Shown: positions 28,259 to 37,561 of the stretch, piece after piece
Layout: the number at the start of each line of letters is the position of its first letter
Numbering within the stretch: position 1 is the stretch's first letter
Source: Amycolatopsis roodepoortensis
GTDB taxonomy: Bacteria > Actinomycetota > Actinomycetes > Mycobacteriales > Pseudonocardiaceae
Length of the DNA: 64,000 nt
Direction: 5' to 3'
Assembly: GCF_014873915.1 (NCBI RefSeq)
Contig: NZ_JADBEJ010000005.1
Span: 868,001 to 932,000 of the forward strand
Program-made: the position numbers and the translations under genes
Notes under the pieces: model-generated
Told to the model about the DNA's origin: nothing
Database searches by the model: none
What the model saw: the letters and a program-made list of their open reading frames with translations, nothing else

Positions 28259-29190
28259 CGGCGCTGTCCGGTCACGCGACGAACGAAGCTGGCCAGGATC
28301 TCGCCGATCTCCGCACCGGAGTCCTCCTGGAGGAAATGCCGCCCAGTCACCAAATACGGCCCTTCCGCGTGCGGCCACAACCGGGTCCAGTGGCGGGTGA
28401 ACACGTCCGTGGTGAACACGTCGTCATCGCGGCCCCAGATCACCGCGGCGGGGAGCCGCATCCGGCGGACCTGTGCTTCGAGCCAGGTGAATCGCTCACG
28501 CGCGAGGTCGGCATCGTGCCCCAAAGGGATCGACCGGGGCCAGATCCAGGTCAACGCCCGCTCGTCGGCGTCGGCGAGAACCTCGACGTAAGCCGCCATC
28601 GCCTCGCGCGCGAACTTCTCGCGGTCCACCACCGACAAGTACATGCCCCGTCCGGGCATCGCGGCCCGCGCGCCCAGCAGGTAGGGACCGACGACCGGAG
28701 CGTGCATGAGTTTCCACGGCATGACACGGTGGTGGAATTCGGCCGAAGGTTCGGCCCAGGCCCACGTCGACATTACGACGACCGCCGAGGCGGCGTGCGG
28801 CCGGACGGCGATCGCCGCCAAACCCGTCGGCCCTCCCCAGTCATGGCAGACGAACGTCGCGTCCTTCAGCACCAGCGCGTCGATGAGCGCGACCAGGTTC
28901 GCGGCGTGGTTGTCGAGGGTGTGCACCGCGTGATCATGGGGTTTCTCGGACAGGCCGAACCCGATCTGGTCGGGAACGACCACGCGCAGACCGGCGCCGA
29001 GCAGTGGCCGCATGACGTCGCGCCACAGGAAGCCCCACGCCGGATTTCCGCCCAGCAGCAGGACCGTCGCCGCGTCTCGTGGGCCCGCGTCGACGTAGTG
29101 CATGCGCCTGCCGTTCACCCGCAGGAAGTTCGACTCGTAGGGGAACGAGGCCCGGACGTGGTCCGGGAGATCTGCGATCGTGCGCGCCAT
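28255..29190 (-). CDS. Haloalkane dehalogenase-like alpha/beta hydrolase
   Basis: The product is 311 residues, as usual for haloalkane dehalogenases. The nucleophile elbow VCHDWGGP carries Asp rather than Ser, with the adjacent Trp. The oxyanion strand has GNPAWGFLWR, supplying the Asn that with Trp forms the halide-binding pair in LinB-type enzymes. An acid is present in WGRDDDVF and the His in TGRHFLQED. Epoxide hydrolases also use HDWGG, but the GNPAW motif favours dehalogenase. Start ATG 29190 has GAAAGG 7 nt upstream. It sits 20 bp after a quinone-reductase-like gene in the long stress operon. Confidence 0.75.
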   Translation of the reverse strand: MARTIADLPDHVRASFPYESNFLRVNGRRMHYVDAGPRDAATVLLLGGNPAWGFLWRDVMRPLLGAGLRVVVPDQIGFGLSEKPHDHAVHTLDNHAANLVALIDALVLKDATFVCHDWGGPTGLAAIAVRPHAASAVVVMSTWAWAEPSAEFHHRVMPWKLMHAPVVGPYLLGARAAMPGRGMYLSVVDREKFAREAMAAYVEVLADADERALTWIWPRSIPLGHDADLARERFTWLEAQVRRMRLPAAVIWGRDDDVFTTDVFTRHWTRLWPHAEGPYLVTGRHFLQEDSGAEIGEILASFVRRVTGQRR

Positions 29191-29210
29191 GAGCCGCCTT
29201 TCCACCGTCG

Positions 29211-30017
29211 CTAAGGAACGAGGACCGTGATGCCGATCTCCGGAATGCCATGGACGGCGTCCTTGAGCGGGAACGTCCGCACGGTGGGCACCACACGACC
29301 GAAGGCGGCTTCCGTCAGTGCCGCGTCCTCCAGATGACGCAACCCGCCCGAGAGGTTCGCGAGGGCCGAGTCCGCAGCCGATCTCGCGGACAAGTCCCGC
29401 TCCCGCAGCTGCTCCGGAGTGAACAGTGCCGGATCGGCGGCCCAGTGGACCATGCGCCCTCCGGGGGCGAGCAGGTCGAACGCGGCACGGCCCGCCTTCC
29501 CACCGACGCCGTCGAGGACCACCGTGACCGGGCCGCCCACGATGCTCGCCCCGTCGGTCAGGGCCACGGTGGCACGGACGTTGTGGGCCGATTGCGCGAG
29601 CAAAGGCCCGATCCCGTCCCCGGACGCCAGCACCAGGACCACGTCGCCAGGAACCAGGCCGGCGACCTCGACGATGCCCATCGCCCTGCGCCCGATCCCC
29701 ACCATCGCCGCCGCCGACGCGTCGTCCAATGCACCCGGCAGCTTGTGCAGGGCCTCGACCGAGGCGACCACGTGGTCGGCGTAACCGCCACCGTCCGGTC
29801 CCAAGTGGACGGCGACGCGCTTGCCGCGCCATCGACGCGGTACTCCTTCGCCGAGCTTGTCGACGACTCCGGCCACCGCGTGCCCGGGAATCGGTGCGTC
29901 CCCGCGGTCCACGACGCACGCGTTCACGGCGATCCGGACCTGCCCCCGGCCCGGGCTGGGCTCGGGAACCCGCTCATAGACCAGTTTTCCCGGCTTGTAC
30001 TGCCGTATCGCGTGCAT
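29211..30017 (-). CDS. NADPH:quinone reductase-like MDR protein (short form)
   Basis: The 268-residue protein has the medium-chain reductase layout: N-terminal GroES-like part (YKPGKLVYERVPEPSPGRGQV), the region PIPGHAVAGVV and a nucleotide-binding half (GDVVLVLASGDGIGPLLAQ). It is ~50 residues shorter than typical quinone reductases, with a compact cofactor region. No zinc ligands are seen. Start ATG 30017 has AGGAG directly upstream. It overlaps the preceding CBS gene by 44 bp. Confidence 0.7.
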   Translation of the reverse strand: MHAIRQYKPGKLVYERVPEPSPGRGQVRIAVNACVVDRGDAPIPGHAVAGVVDKLGEGVPRRWRGKRVAVHLGPDGGGYADHVVASVEALHKLPGALDDASAAAMVGIGRRAMGIVEVAGLVPGDVVLVLASGDGIGPLLAQSAHNVRATVALTDGASIVGGPVTVVLDGVGGKAGRAAFDLLAPGGRMVHWAADPALFTPEQLRERDLSARSAADSALANLSGGLRHLEDAALTEAAFGRVVPTVRTFPLKDAVHGIPEIGITVLVP

Positions 30018-30423
30018 GTTTCTCCTGAGAACGGGCCCGTGCCGCCACATCGGCGTCGGAGCAGAAGCCAAGACCGGTGCGTTTGAGGCACAGCAGGCCG
30101 AGCAGCCCGCCCTCTCCGTCCGCCACGGCCAGCCGACGACGGTGCCCGCGCATCGCCAGCCACGTTTCGAGCAGATCGGCGTCGGGGCGGACCACCCGGC
30201 CGGTCAGTCGTCCCGCGCGCCACGCGGGCATCCCGCCGGGCAAGCCGTCGAGGTCCGGCCGTTCGACGACGCTCACCAGTACCGCGCCCGCGACGACCAA
30301 CGCCACGTGCACGTGGTCGTCGCGGAACAGTTCGCGTACCTGGGTGACGGTCGCCGTGTGATCGAGCAGCTTCGGCGCGCGGAGCATCGCCTCGGCCACG
30401 GTCGCGCCACCGAAACGGGTCAC
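29974..30423 (-). CDS. CBS-domain protein
   Basis: About 149 residues with two CBS motifs: VAEAMLRAPKLLDHTATVTQVRELF and GRVVRPDADLLETWLAMRGHRRRLAVAD. CBS pairs bind adenine nucleotides and act as energy sensors. Start GTG 30423 gives a GTGA overlap with the upstream gene; an in-frame ATG at 30438 is the alternative. Its 3' end overlaps the downstream reductase gene. Confidence 0.75.
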   Translation of the reverse strand: MTRFGGATVAEAMLRAPKLLDHTATVTQVRELFRDDHVHVALVVAGAVLVSVVERPDLDGLPGGMPAWRAGRLTGRVVRPDADLLETWLAMRGHRRRLAVADGEGGLLGLLCLKRTGLGFCSDADVAARARSQEKHARDTAVQAGKTGL

Positions 30424-30632
30424 TCGGGGTCGTTCCATTCGGTGTCGGCGCGATCGGCCGCGGCGGTGCGTTCCCGGGCGATCTCCAGCGCCCGGCGAGC
30501 GGTTTCCTCGTCGGGGTACGGGCCGAGCAGGTCCACCCCACGCGACCGGCGGCCCCGTTCGACCTCACCGGTCCTCGTGTTGAAGTACCAGTCCTGCTCC
30601 GGCCCGGTGCCGGTTTCCTGGATCCAGTTCAT
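30420..30632 (-). CDS. Small SPOR-like/WW-like protein (70 aa)
   Basis: MNWIQETGTGPEQDWYFNTR is followed by GEVERG and an ALEIARERTAAA helix. Such proteins are common in actinobacteria and are often annotated as SPOR-like; function is unknown. GGGAGG lies upstream of ATG 30632. It overlaps the CBS gene and follows zwf after 18 bp. Confidence 0.7.
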   Translation of the reverse strand: MNWIQETGTGPEQDWYFNTRTGEVERGRRSRGVDLLGPYPDEETARRALEIARERTAAADRADTEWNDPE

Positions 30633-30650
30633 CGATGCCTCCCGGCTGAT

Positions 30651-32039
30651 TCAGGTGCCCGGCAGCCACGGCGGCTGCCAGGCGGGATAACCCTCCACCA
30701 ACGTGTCCGCCGCGGCCGGGCCCCACGTGCCGATCGCGTACGGTCGCGCGGGCGGCGGATAAGCGAGGAGGGGTTGGAGGATGCGCCAGCTCTCGTCGAC
30801 CGCGTCCTGCCAGGAGAACAGCCGGTCGTCGCCGTCCAGCGCGTCGGCGAGCAGGCGCTCGTAGGGCGAGCGAGGACTGCCGAGGTCCCGTTCGAAGGTC
30901 GTGTCGAGCCGGATCGGCCGCCAGCGCCCTCGACTGTCCAAACCGGACAGAGTCAGCCGGAGCGCGGGGGTCGGCGAGACGCGGAGCACGATCTGGTTGG
31001 CCTCGACCTGCGCCGCGTCGGGCAGGAACCGCAACCGGGGCGTGTGCCGCAGGAACAGCCGCACCTCCGTGGCACTGTCCGGCAGGCATTTGCCCGCTCG
31101 CAGGAAGACCGGCACGCCGGCCCAAGGCCAGCTGTCGATCCCCAGCTTCAGCGCGACGTAGGTTTCGGTGTCCGAACCCGGCGCCACGCCGGGCACGGCG
31201 TGGTATCCCTCGTACTGCCCGCGCACGGCGGTGTGGACGTCCACCGGCTGGATCGCCTTGAGCACCTCGAGTTTCTTCGCCCGCAGCTCCGCCACGCCGG
31301 ATCCGATGGGGGCGTCCATCGCGATCAGCGCGAGCAGTTGCAGCAGATGGTTCTGAACGACGTCCCGCAGTGCTCCGACCGAGTCGTAGAACCGGCCGCG
31401 TCCGGCGACGTCCAGCCGCTGCGCCATGGTGATGTGCACGGCCTCCACGCTCTCGCGATCCCACAACCGTGCCATAGCGTGATTCGCGAACCGCAGGTAT
31501 TCGATCTCGATGACCGGTTCCTTGCCGAGGAAATGGTCCACCAGCAGGATCTGCCGGTCGTCGAGCACCTGACGAAGCCGTGCGCGCAGTTCCCGCGCCG
31601 AGGCCAGGTCGTCGCCGAACGGCTTCTCCAGTGCCACGCGCGCGTCGGCGAGGAGACTCCTGGCGAAAAGCCGTTCCACGACCGGCGCGAACAACGACGG
31701 CGGCAGCGCGAGGTAGTACAGCGGCCGCCGGACGTTCGCCAGCTCCTCGGCAAGCACCTCGTACAGGTCCGGGTCGTTCGCGTCACCGCCCACGTAGGTC
31801 AGGCGGCGCACCAGGCGCGTGAAGACCGCTTCGTCGAAGTATTCTCCGGATTTCTCGATCGCCCGCCGCGCAAGCTCCCTCAGGTCCGAAGTGGACAACC
31901 CGCCGGAAGCGACGCCTACCACGGGGCAGCGCAGCACTCCCCGCCGTTCCAGCCGGTACAGCGCGGGCAACGTCATCTTCGCCGCGAGGTCACCGGTGAT
32001 CCCGAAGATCACGAGCGCTCCGGCGGTCCAGTCCCCCAT
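30651..32039 (-). CDS. zwf: Glucose-6-phosphate 1-dehydrogenase
   Basis: The product is 462 residues, slightly short for the family (~500). It oxidises glucose 6-phosphate to the lactone and makes NADPH. The N-terminal nucleotide site is IFGITGDLAAKM (GxxGDLA). The active-site motif VDHFLGKEPV near residue 175 is the variant of DHYLGKE. The substrate segment ALRDVVQNHLLQLLAL near 225 matches the family. The start lies 5 bp after the DyP stop. Its place in a chaperone/peroxidase operon suggests NADPH supply for stress, as an operon-borne paralogue of a housekeeping enzyme. Confidence 0.93.
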   Translation of the reverse strand: MGDWTAGALVIFGITGDLAAKMTLPALYRLERRGVLRCPVVGVASGGLSTSDLRELARRAIEKSGEYFDEAVFTRLVRRLTYVGGDANDPDLYEVLAEELANVRRPLYYLALPPSLFAPVVERLFARSLLADARVALEKPFGDDLASARELRARLRQVLDDRQILLVDHFLGKEPVIEIEYLRFANHAMARLWDRESVEAVHITMAQRLDVAGRGRFYDSVGALRDVVQNHLLQLLALIAMDAPIGSGVAELRAKKLEVLKAIQPVDVHTAVRGQYEGYHAVPGVAPGSDTETYVALKLGIDSWPWAGVPVFLRAGKCLPDSATEVRLFLRHTPRLRFLPDAAQVEANQIVLRVSPTPALRLTLSGLDSRGRWRPIRLDTTFERDLGSPRSPYERLLADALDGDDRLFSWQDAVDESWRILQPLLAYPPPARPYAIGTWGPAAADTLVEGYPAWQPPWLPGT

Positions 32040-32043
32040 CGCC

Positions 32044-32988
32044 TCAGCCCCGGACGGCCGGAAGCGCGGGAGGGCCAGCCAGGAAACCGGCCGGTGGAAC
32101 GAAGTACAGGCCGCCCGTGACCGCGGTGGACACGTCGAGGAGCCGGTCCGGTTGCTCGGCGAGGAACATCCGGGTGAGCATCCGCTCCGTCACTCCCGGG
32201 TCGGCGGCGTATCCGCAGAAGTAGGTGCCGTACTCGTCGCGGGCGATGGACCCGAACGGCATGTTGTCCCGCAGAATCTTGCGTTCGGTCCCGTCGGGGC
32301 CTTCGATCGTGGTGAGCGCGACATGGGAATCGACGGCCTTCTCCGCGTCCGGGATCTCGACGTCGTCGGCCAGATGCCTGCCCACCGCCCGGTCGCGGTC
32401 CTCGACCGGCTTGGCGGTCCACTTCGCCAGGTCGTGCAGGTACTTCTGCACGATCAGATAGGAGCCTCCGGTGAAGCCGGGGTCCTCGTCGGTGACGAGC
32501 GCGGCCACACTGGCGGCGTGGCCGACCGGGTTCTCCGTGCCGTCGACGTAGCCGAGCAGATCCCGGCGGTCGAAATAGCGGAAACCGACCGTTTCGTCCT
32601 CGACCGAGACCGCGGTGTCGAGCCGGGCCACCACCCGGCGCGCCAGTTCGAAACACGGGTACAGCCGTGTCGCCCTGATGTGCAGGAAGAGGTCACCGGG
32701 GGTGGACGGCGCCTGATGCCTGGCTCCGGACAGCGCGCGGAACGGGTGCAGCGACACCGGGCGTTCACCGGTGAAGAGCCGGTCCCACGCCGCCGAGCCG
32801 ATACCCACGACACAGGTCAGATGCTCATCCGGCAACGGGAACCCGACCGACCGGACCATCCCCGCCAGATCCGGCAACAGGTCGTGTACGGCCGTCTCTC
32901 CCCCGGCTCCGATCGTCAAGGTCAGGAACAGCGCGCTTTCGGTCAGTGGCGCGAGAACGGGCTGGGCAAGGTCGTCCGGCGTGCTCAC
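32044..32988 (-). CDS. DyP-type haem peroxidase (YfeX-like)
   Basis: The 314-residue protein carries the DyP signature GYVDGTENP (distal Asp), a haem-binding His in AVDSHVALTTIEG and the conserved Arg in LRDNMPFGS. It reduces peroxides and oxidises dyes or phenols. Start GTG 32988 (STPDDLAQPVLAPL) overlaps the previous stop as GTGA. There is no signal peptide and no obvious encapsulin cargo tail. It is co-transcribed between a small unknown protein and zwf. Confidence 0.9.
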   Translation of the reverse strand: MSTPDDLAQPVLAPLTESALFLTLTIGAGGETAVHDLLPDLAGMVRSVGFPLPDEHLTCVVGIGSAAWDRLFTGERPVSLHPFRALSGARHQAPSTPGDLFLHIRATRLYPCFELARRVVARLDTAVSVEDETVGFRYFDRRDLLGYVDGTENPVGHAASVAALVTDEDPGFTGGSYLIVQKYLHDLAKWTAKPVEDRDRAVGRHLADDVEIPDAEKAVDSHVALTTIEGPDGTERKILRDNMPFGSIARDEYGTYFCGYAADPGVTERMLTRMFLAEQPDRLLDVSTAVTGGLYFVPPAGFLAGPPALPAVRG

Positions 32989-33332
32989 AGCAGACCCGCG
33001 TCTTCGGGAGTCACTTCGCAGGTGCGCTCGCGCCGCGTCGAATCGGAGACCTGGACCACCGTGCCGGTCCCGCAGCCGCGCCACGCGACCGCGATCCCTT
33101 GCGGCAGTTCGTGATCAGTGCCGATCGCGCCACGGGACGCGGTTTCGGCCGGGCCGACGTGGAAGGTCTGAATGGTCCCGGTGGTGTTTTCCCCGTCGAC
33201 CTTCGTCACCTCGTAGACGAAGATCGCGACCCGCTGGCCGACGGCCGGGAAATCCGGTGGCCACGGATTGTCGAACAGCCCGCCCTGCGGGGTGCCGATG
33301 GTCTTGGCGGTGATCGTGCGCGGCTCGCTCAT
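32985..33332 (-). CDS. Hypothetical protein (115 aa) coupled to DyP
   Basis: No family was recognised. The sequence is beta-rich (GQRVAIFVYEVTKVDGENTTGTIQTFHVG) and resembles a small nitrite-reductase-like or cupredoxin-like beta fold only in general pattern. It overlaps the DyP start and lies 38 bp after the PucR-like gene. Confidence 0.6.
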   Translation of the reverse strand: MSEPRTITAKTIGTPQGGLFDNPWPPDFPAVGQRVAIFVYEVTKVDGENTTGTIQTFHVGPAETASRGAIGTDHELPQGIAVAWRGCGTGTVVQVSDSTRRERTCEVTPEDAGLL

Positions 33333-33369
33333 GAGACTTCCCTGGTTTCGGTGAAAGGGATTGCGGTAC

Positions 33370-34620
33370 TCAGCGCTCGTCGAGCAGAACTGCGTCGGAG
33401 TGGCGCGGCGAGCTCAGGCTCAGCGCTTGCAGGGCGGCCACCAGTTCGGCAACCTGCCGGGGCTCGGTCAGCGACCGATCGGTCAGTTCGCGGATCCGGC
33501 GCAGCCGGTACCGGACGGTGTTGGCGTGGCAGTGCAGAACCTGCGCCGCCCGTTCGGACGAGCCACCGACGGAGAAGTAGGCATCCAACGTCTCCAGCAG
33601 CACATCGCGTTCCTCCGCGGACAGATCGAGTACCGCCCCGAAGACCTCGTCCGCGAGCCGTCGCCCTTCGTCCGGGTCGTAGGCGACGAACGCGGCGAGC
33701 GGGCTGGCGCTGAACGCGCGGGCCTCGCGCCGTTCCGGCTGGATGCCGGCGAGGGCCGCGCGGGCGAGATGGAGTGCGCGAGGGGTGTCGGTCAGCGACC
33801 GGTACAGCGGGCTGATACCGGTCCGGGCCCTGGCCAGGTCCTGCAGTAGTGCCAGCAGCGCGTCGTACTGCTCCTCGCGCAGCGACACGACACCGGCCTG
33901 CTGCGTGGGCGTGAGGTGCCACGCCGAGACGATGCCGAGCCGCGCCAGTTGCCGCTCGACGCCGACCAGGCTCTCCTGGGCCAGGCTCAGTGTTTCCGCG
34001 GTGACCACCGCGAGTTTGCCGTCGAGCGAAAATCCCAGTAGCCGTCCAGCTTCCCACGGGCCGGCGTCGAAGACCCGCTGGCCGGTGAACAACGCTTCGG
34101 CCAGCGCTGAACGCCGCCGTTGCTGGGACGCGAGCAACTCCGCACTCGTCGCCCGATAGGCCTCGGTGACCCGGACCGCATGGCCGTCGGTGACCTGCCA
34201 CAGCAGGCTGGCGATGTCGGCCAGCTCGTCCATGGCGTCTTCTGACTCGGACGCGCGGGCGTGCCGTACCAGCAAGTCCCACAGCATCCCGCAGGCGACC
34301 CGGTACACCCGCAGTACTTCGGGCAGTGGGGCGCCCTGGTGTGCCCGGCGGGCGCCCGTGTCCTCCGGGGCGTTCTGGTCCGGAACTCCGGTGCCGGCCA
34401 GCGCGTCGACCATGAACCGCAGGTTCACCGCGATCGACCGGCGCAGGTCGGCACGCGGCACGATCTTCTCGTCGCGGTAGAGCTCGATGCGCCCGCACAC
34501 GGCGGCGCATACGTCGTCCACGAGTCGCGGCAGCCGGGCTTCGATCCAGTCGACGAGCGCGGCTGCAACGACGGGCGATCCTTCTCGTACGGGATCGACC
34601 GGTGAATCGGGGTCGGTCAC
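33370..34620 (-). CDS. PucR/CdaR-type transcriptional regulator, copy 1
   Basis: 416 residues. The C-terminal HTH of the PucR type is seen as LLETLDAYFSVGGSSERAAQ, then LHCHANTVRYRLRRIRELT. The central GGDEF-like/CdaR linker region contains FVAYDPDEGRRLADEVFG. The N-terminal half is helical (RsbRD-like). Start GTG 34620 overlaps the clpB stop as GTGA, so it is translated from the chaperone mRNA. It is clearly paralogous to 45682-46908. Probably it feeds back on the two divergent halves of this island. Confidence 0.85.
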   Translation of the reverse strand: MTDPDSPVDPVREGSPVVAAALVDWIEARLPRLVDDVCAAVCGRIELYRDEKIVPRADLRRSIAVNLRFMVDALAGTGVPDQNAPEDTGARRAHQGAPLPEVLRVYRVACGMLWDLLVRHARASESEDAMDELADIASLLWQVTDGHAVRVTEAYRATSAELLASQQRRRSALAEALFTGQRVFDAGPWEAGRLLGFSLDGKLAVVTAETLSLAQESLVGVERQLARLGIVSAWHLTPTQQAGVVSLREEQYDALLALLQDLARARTGISPLYRSLTDTPRALHLARAALAGIQPERREARAFSASPLAAFVAYDPDEGRRLADEVFGAVLDLSAEERDVLLETLDAYFSVGGSSERAAQVLHCHANTVRYRLRRIRELTDRSLTEPRQVAELVAALQALSLSSPRHSDAVLLDER

Positions 34621-37247
34621 GCCTCTTCCTCGGTGTCGGGGTTTCTGCAGGTGACGGTGAGCTTGCCGTCGGTGAGGCCGAGCTGGATCACGGTGCCGTC
34701 CCCGGCATCGCCGCCGAGCAGTGCCCGGCCGATCCGGGTCTCCACTTCTCTGGCGAGGAAACGGCGCAACGGGCGCGCGCCGTACACCGGGTCGAAACCC
34801 TGCTCGGCGATGTAGCGCAGGGTGTCCATCGGCGCGGCCAAGGTCATCCGCCGTTCCGCCAGCCGACCGCGCAGGTCGGCGAGCATCAGCTCCACGATCC
34901 GCTCGATCTCCGGCTCGCTGAGCGGGGTGAACAGCACGATGTCGTCGATCCGGTTCAGGAACTCCGGGCGGAAGTGCCCGCGCAGCGCGGCCAGGACGGC
35001 GTCGCGCGCGTCGGCCTTGATTTCCCCGCCGGCGTCGACACCGTCCACGAGGAACTGGGCGCCGATGTTGGAGGTCATGATGACGACCGTGTTGCGGAAG
35101 TCGACCGTGCGTCCCTGCGAGTCGGTGAGCCGTCCGTCGTCGAGGACCTGCAGCAGCGTGTTGAACACGTCCGCGTGCGCCTTCTCGATCTCGTCGAGCA
35201 GGACGACCGAGTACGGCTTGCGGCGGACGGCTTCGGTGAGCTGGCCACCCTCGTCGTGACCGACGTATCCGGGCGGCGCGCCGATGAGCCGGGAGACCGT
35301 GTGCCGCTCCTGGTACTCGCTCATGTCGACGCGGACGATGTTGTCGTCGGTGTCGAACAGGCTCGCCGCGAGCGCCTTGGCCAGCTCGGTCTTCCCGACC
35401 CCGGTCGGACCGAGGAACAGGAACGAACCGATCGGGCGGCGTGGATCCTTGATTCCCGAGCGGGCGCGGATGATGGCGTCCGCGACCGCCCGCACCGCCT
35501 CGTCCTGCCCGATGACGCGTTCGTGGAGGAGGTCGTCCAGCCGCAGCAGTTTCTCCCGTTCACCCTCCTGAAGCCTGCTGACCGGGATGCCGGTCCACCG
35601 TGACACCACGGCGGCGATCTCCTCCTCGGTCACGACCTCGCGCAGCAGCCGCGTACCCGCCTGCCGGGCCGCCAGCAGCTCTTCCTCCCCTACGAGCCGT
35701 CGTTCGAGCTCGGGCAGCTTGCCGTGCCGCAGTTGCGCGGCCAGGTCGAGGTCGTAGGCGCGTTCGGCGGCTTCGGCGTCGTGGCGGACTCGTTCGATCT
35801 CCTCACGCAAGGCCTGGACCTTGTTCAGGGCGGCGCGTTCGGCCTCCCATTGCGTGCGCATCCCGCCGGCTTCGGCACGCAGATCGACCAGTTCGCGGCG
35901 CAGTTCCTCCAGCCGCGCACCGCTCGCCGCGTCGTTTTCCTTGGCCAGCGCGGCTTCCTCGATCTCGCCGCGGGTCAGGCGGCGGCTCAGCTCGTCGAGT
36001 TCCGCGGGCATCGAATCGATTTCCGTGCGCAGCATCGCGCACGCCTCGTCCACCAGATCGATCGCCTTGTCCGGCAGGAACCGGTCCGAGATGTACCGGT
36101 GGGACAGCACGACGGCGGCGACCAGAGCGCTGTCCTGGATCTTGACGCCGTGGAACACCTCGAGACGTTCCCTGAGCCCCCGGAGGATGGAGATGGCGTC
36201 CTCGACCGACGGCTCGTCCACCAGCACGGGCTGGAATCGGCGTTCGAGCGCGGCGTCCTTTTCGATGTACTTGCGGTATTCGTCGGCCGTCGTGGCCCCG
36301 ATGAGGTGCAGTTCACCGCGGGCGAGCATCGGCTTGAGCATGTTTCCCGCGTCCATCGCGCCTTCGGTGGCCCCTGCGCCGACGACCGTGTGCAGTTCGT
36401 CGACGAACAGCAGGATCCGGCCCTCGGCGGCCTTCACCTCGTTGAGCACCGCCTTGAAGCGCTCTTCGAACTCGCCCCGGTACTTCGCCCCGGCCACCAG
36501 CGCGCCGAGGTCGAGGGAGAAGACCGTCTTGCCCTTCAGCCCCTCCGGCACGTCGCCACGGTCGATCCGCTGCGCCAGCCCTTCGGCGATCGCGGTCTTG
36601 CCGACCCCCGGTTCACCGGTGAGGACGGGATTGTTCTTCGTCTTGCGCGAGAGGATCTGGATCACGCGGCGGATCTCGGCGTCACGGCCGATGACCGGGT
36701 CGAGTTTTCCCGCAGCGGCGTCGGCCACGAGGTCGCGGCCGTACTTTTCCAAGGCCTCGTAAGCGGATTCCGGCGTCGCGGAGGTGACGCGCTGATTCCC
36801 GCGCACCTTCCGCAGCACCTCCAGGAACTTGTCCCGGGTCAAGCCGGCGGATCGCAACAGCCGTCCGGCGGCGCTCGTGGCGCCCTCCTCAAGCAGAGCC
36901 GCGACCAGGTGCTCGACCGAGACGTAGTCGTCCTTGAGCCGTCCGGCCTCACGGTCGGCGGCGTCGAGCGCACGAGCGAGCCGGGCGGTCACGCGCGTTT
37001 CGCCGGACGCGGAGCCCGGGCCGGTGACCTTGGGACGCCGCGCGAGCTCGGCCTCGATCTCGCCGCGCAGCGAGGCCGGGTCCGCACCTGCCTCGGTCAG
37101 CAACCGCGGGACGAGACCGTCGGGCTGATCGAGCAGGGCCAGCAGCAGATGCTCGCCGTCGACATCGGGGTGGCCGAGCCGCAGCGCGGCGGTCTGGGCG
37201 TCGTGCAGCGCTTCCTGGGATTTCTGGGTGAGCCTGTTCGGGTCCAT
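34617..37247 (-). CDS. clpB: ClpB-type disaggregase (AAA+ unfoldase)
   Basis: 876 residues from ATG 37247 (MDPNRLTQKSQEALHDAQ). Domains in order: Clp N domain (~1-145), AAA-1 with GEPGVGKTAIAEGLAQR and FVDELHTVVGAG, a coiled-coil middle domain (~400-520, rich in Glu/Leu/Arg), and AAA-2 with GPTGVGKTELAKALA and LLDEIEKAHADVFN. It works with DnaK/DnaJ/GrpE, encoded just upstream, to rescue aggregated protein. The stop overlaps the PucR start. The presence of the middle domain separates it from ClpA/ClpC. Confidence 0.95.
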   Translation of the reverse strand: MDPNRLTQKSQEALHDAQTAALRLGHPDVDGEHLLLALLDQPDGLVPRLLTEAGADPASLRGEIEAELARRPKVTGPGSASGETRVTARLARALDAADREAGRLKDDYVSVEHLVAALLEEGATSAAGRLLRSAGLTRDKFLEVLRKVRGNQRVTSATPESAYEALEKYGRDLVADAAAGKLDPVIGRDAEIRRVIQILSRKTKNNPVLTGEPGVGKTAIAEGLAQRIDRGDVPEGLKGKTVFSLDLGALVAGAKYRGEFEERFKAVLNEVKAAEGRILLFVDELHTVVGAGATEGAMDAGNMLKPMLARGELHLIGATTADEYRKYIEKDAALERRFQPVLVDEPSVEDAISILRGLRERLEVFHGVKIQDSALVAAVVLSHRYISDRFLPDKAIDLVDEACAMLRTEIDSMPAELDELSRRLTRGEIEEAALAKENDAASGARLEELRRELVDLRAEAGGMRTQWEAERAALNKVQALREEIERVRHDAEAAERAYDLDLAAQLRHGKLPELERRLVGEEELLAARQAGTRLLREVVTEEEIAAVVSRWTGIPVSRLQEGEREKLLRLDDLLHERVIGQDEAVRAVADAIIRARSGIKDPRRPIGSFLFLGPTGVGKTELAKALAASLFDTDDNIVRVDMSEYQERHTVSRLIGAPPGYVGHDEGGQLTEAVRRKPYSVVLLDEIEKAHADVFNTLLQVLDDGRLTDSQGRTVDFRNTVVIMTSNIGAQFLVDGVDAGGEIKADARDAVLAALRGHFRPEFLNRIDDIVLFTPLSEPEIERIVELMLADLRGRLAERRMTLAAPMDTLRYIAEQGFDPVYGARPLRRFLAREVETRIGRALLGGDAGDGTVIQLGLTDGKLTVTCRNPDTEEEA

Positions 37248-37249
37248 GG

Positions 37250-37561
37250 TCAGTCTCCGCTGCGTCGAGATCCGGTACGAAGGGCCGCCTCGAGTTCCGC
37301 GATGCGGTCGAGCAGGTCGGCGACGAGGCCGACGGCGGCGTAGTTGAGCGGCAATCCGGCACGCAGACGCCGGATCCGGGCCGCGGCCACGAGTTCTCCG
37401 GCGGGGAACCACAGTTCTCCGCCGGCGCCGATGGTGGGGTCGAACAGGCCGAGCGCGGTCAAGCGGCGGACCAGTTCCTCGGACAGTCCGGTCGCGTGCG
37501 CGAAGGTCCTCAGGTCGAGGTAGGCGGCGCCGGGGTGGCGCACCAGCGCGTAGGTGGTCAT
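37250..37561 (-). CDS. CbpM-like chaperone modulator (MerR_2)
   Basis: 103 residues: MTTYALVRHPGAAYLDL, then a MerR-like helix-turn-helix (FAHATGLSEELVRRLTALGLF), WFPAGE and RRLRAGLPLNYAAVGLV. CbpM proteins bind DnaJ/CbpA co-chaperones and modulate them. Start ATG 37561 overlaps the dnaJ stop as ATGA and its stop lies 2 bp before the clpB ATG. HspR-type DNA binding is the alternative. A shortened paralogue lies at 47016-47255. Confidence 0.8.
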   Translation of the reverse strand: MTTYALVRHPGAAYLDLRTFAHATGLSEELVRRLTALGLFDPTIGAGGELWFPAGELVAAARIRRLRAGLPLNYAAVGLVADLLDRIAELEAALRTGSRRSGD

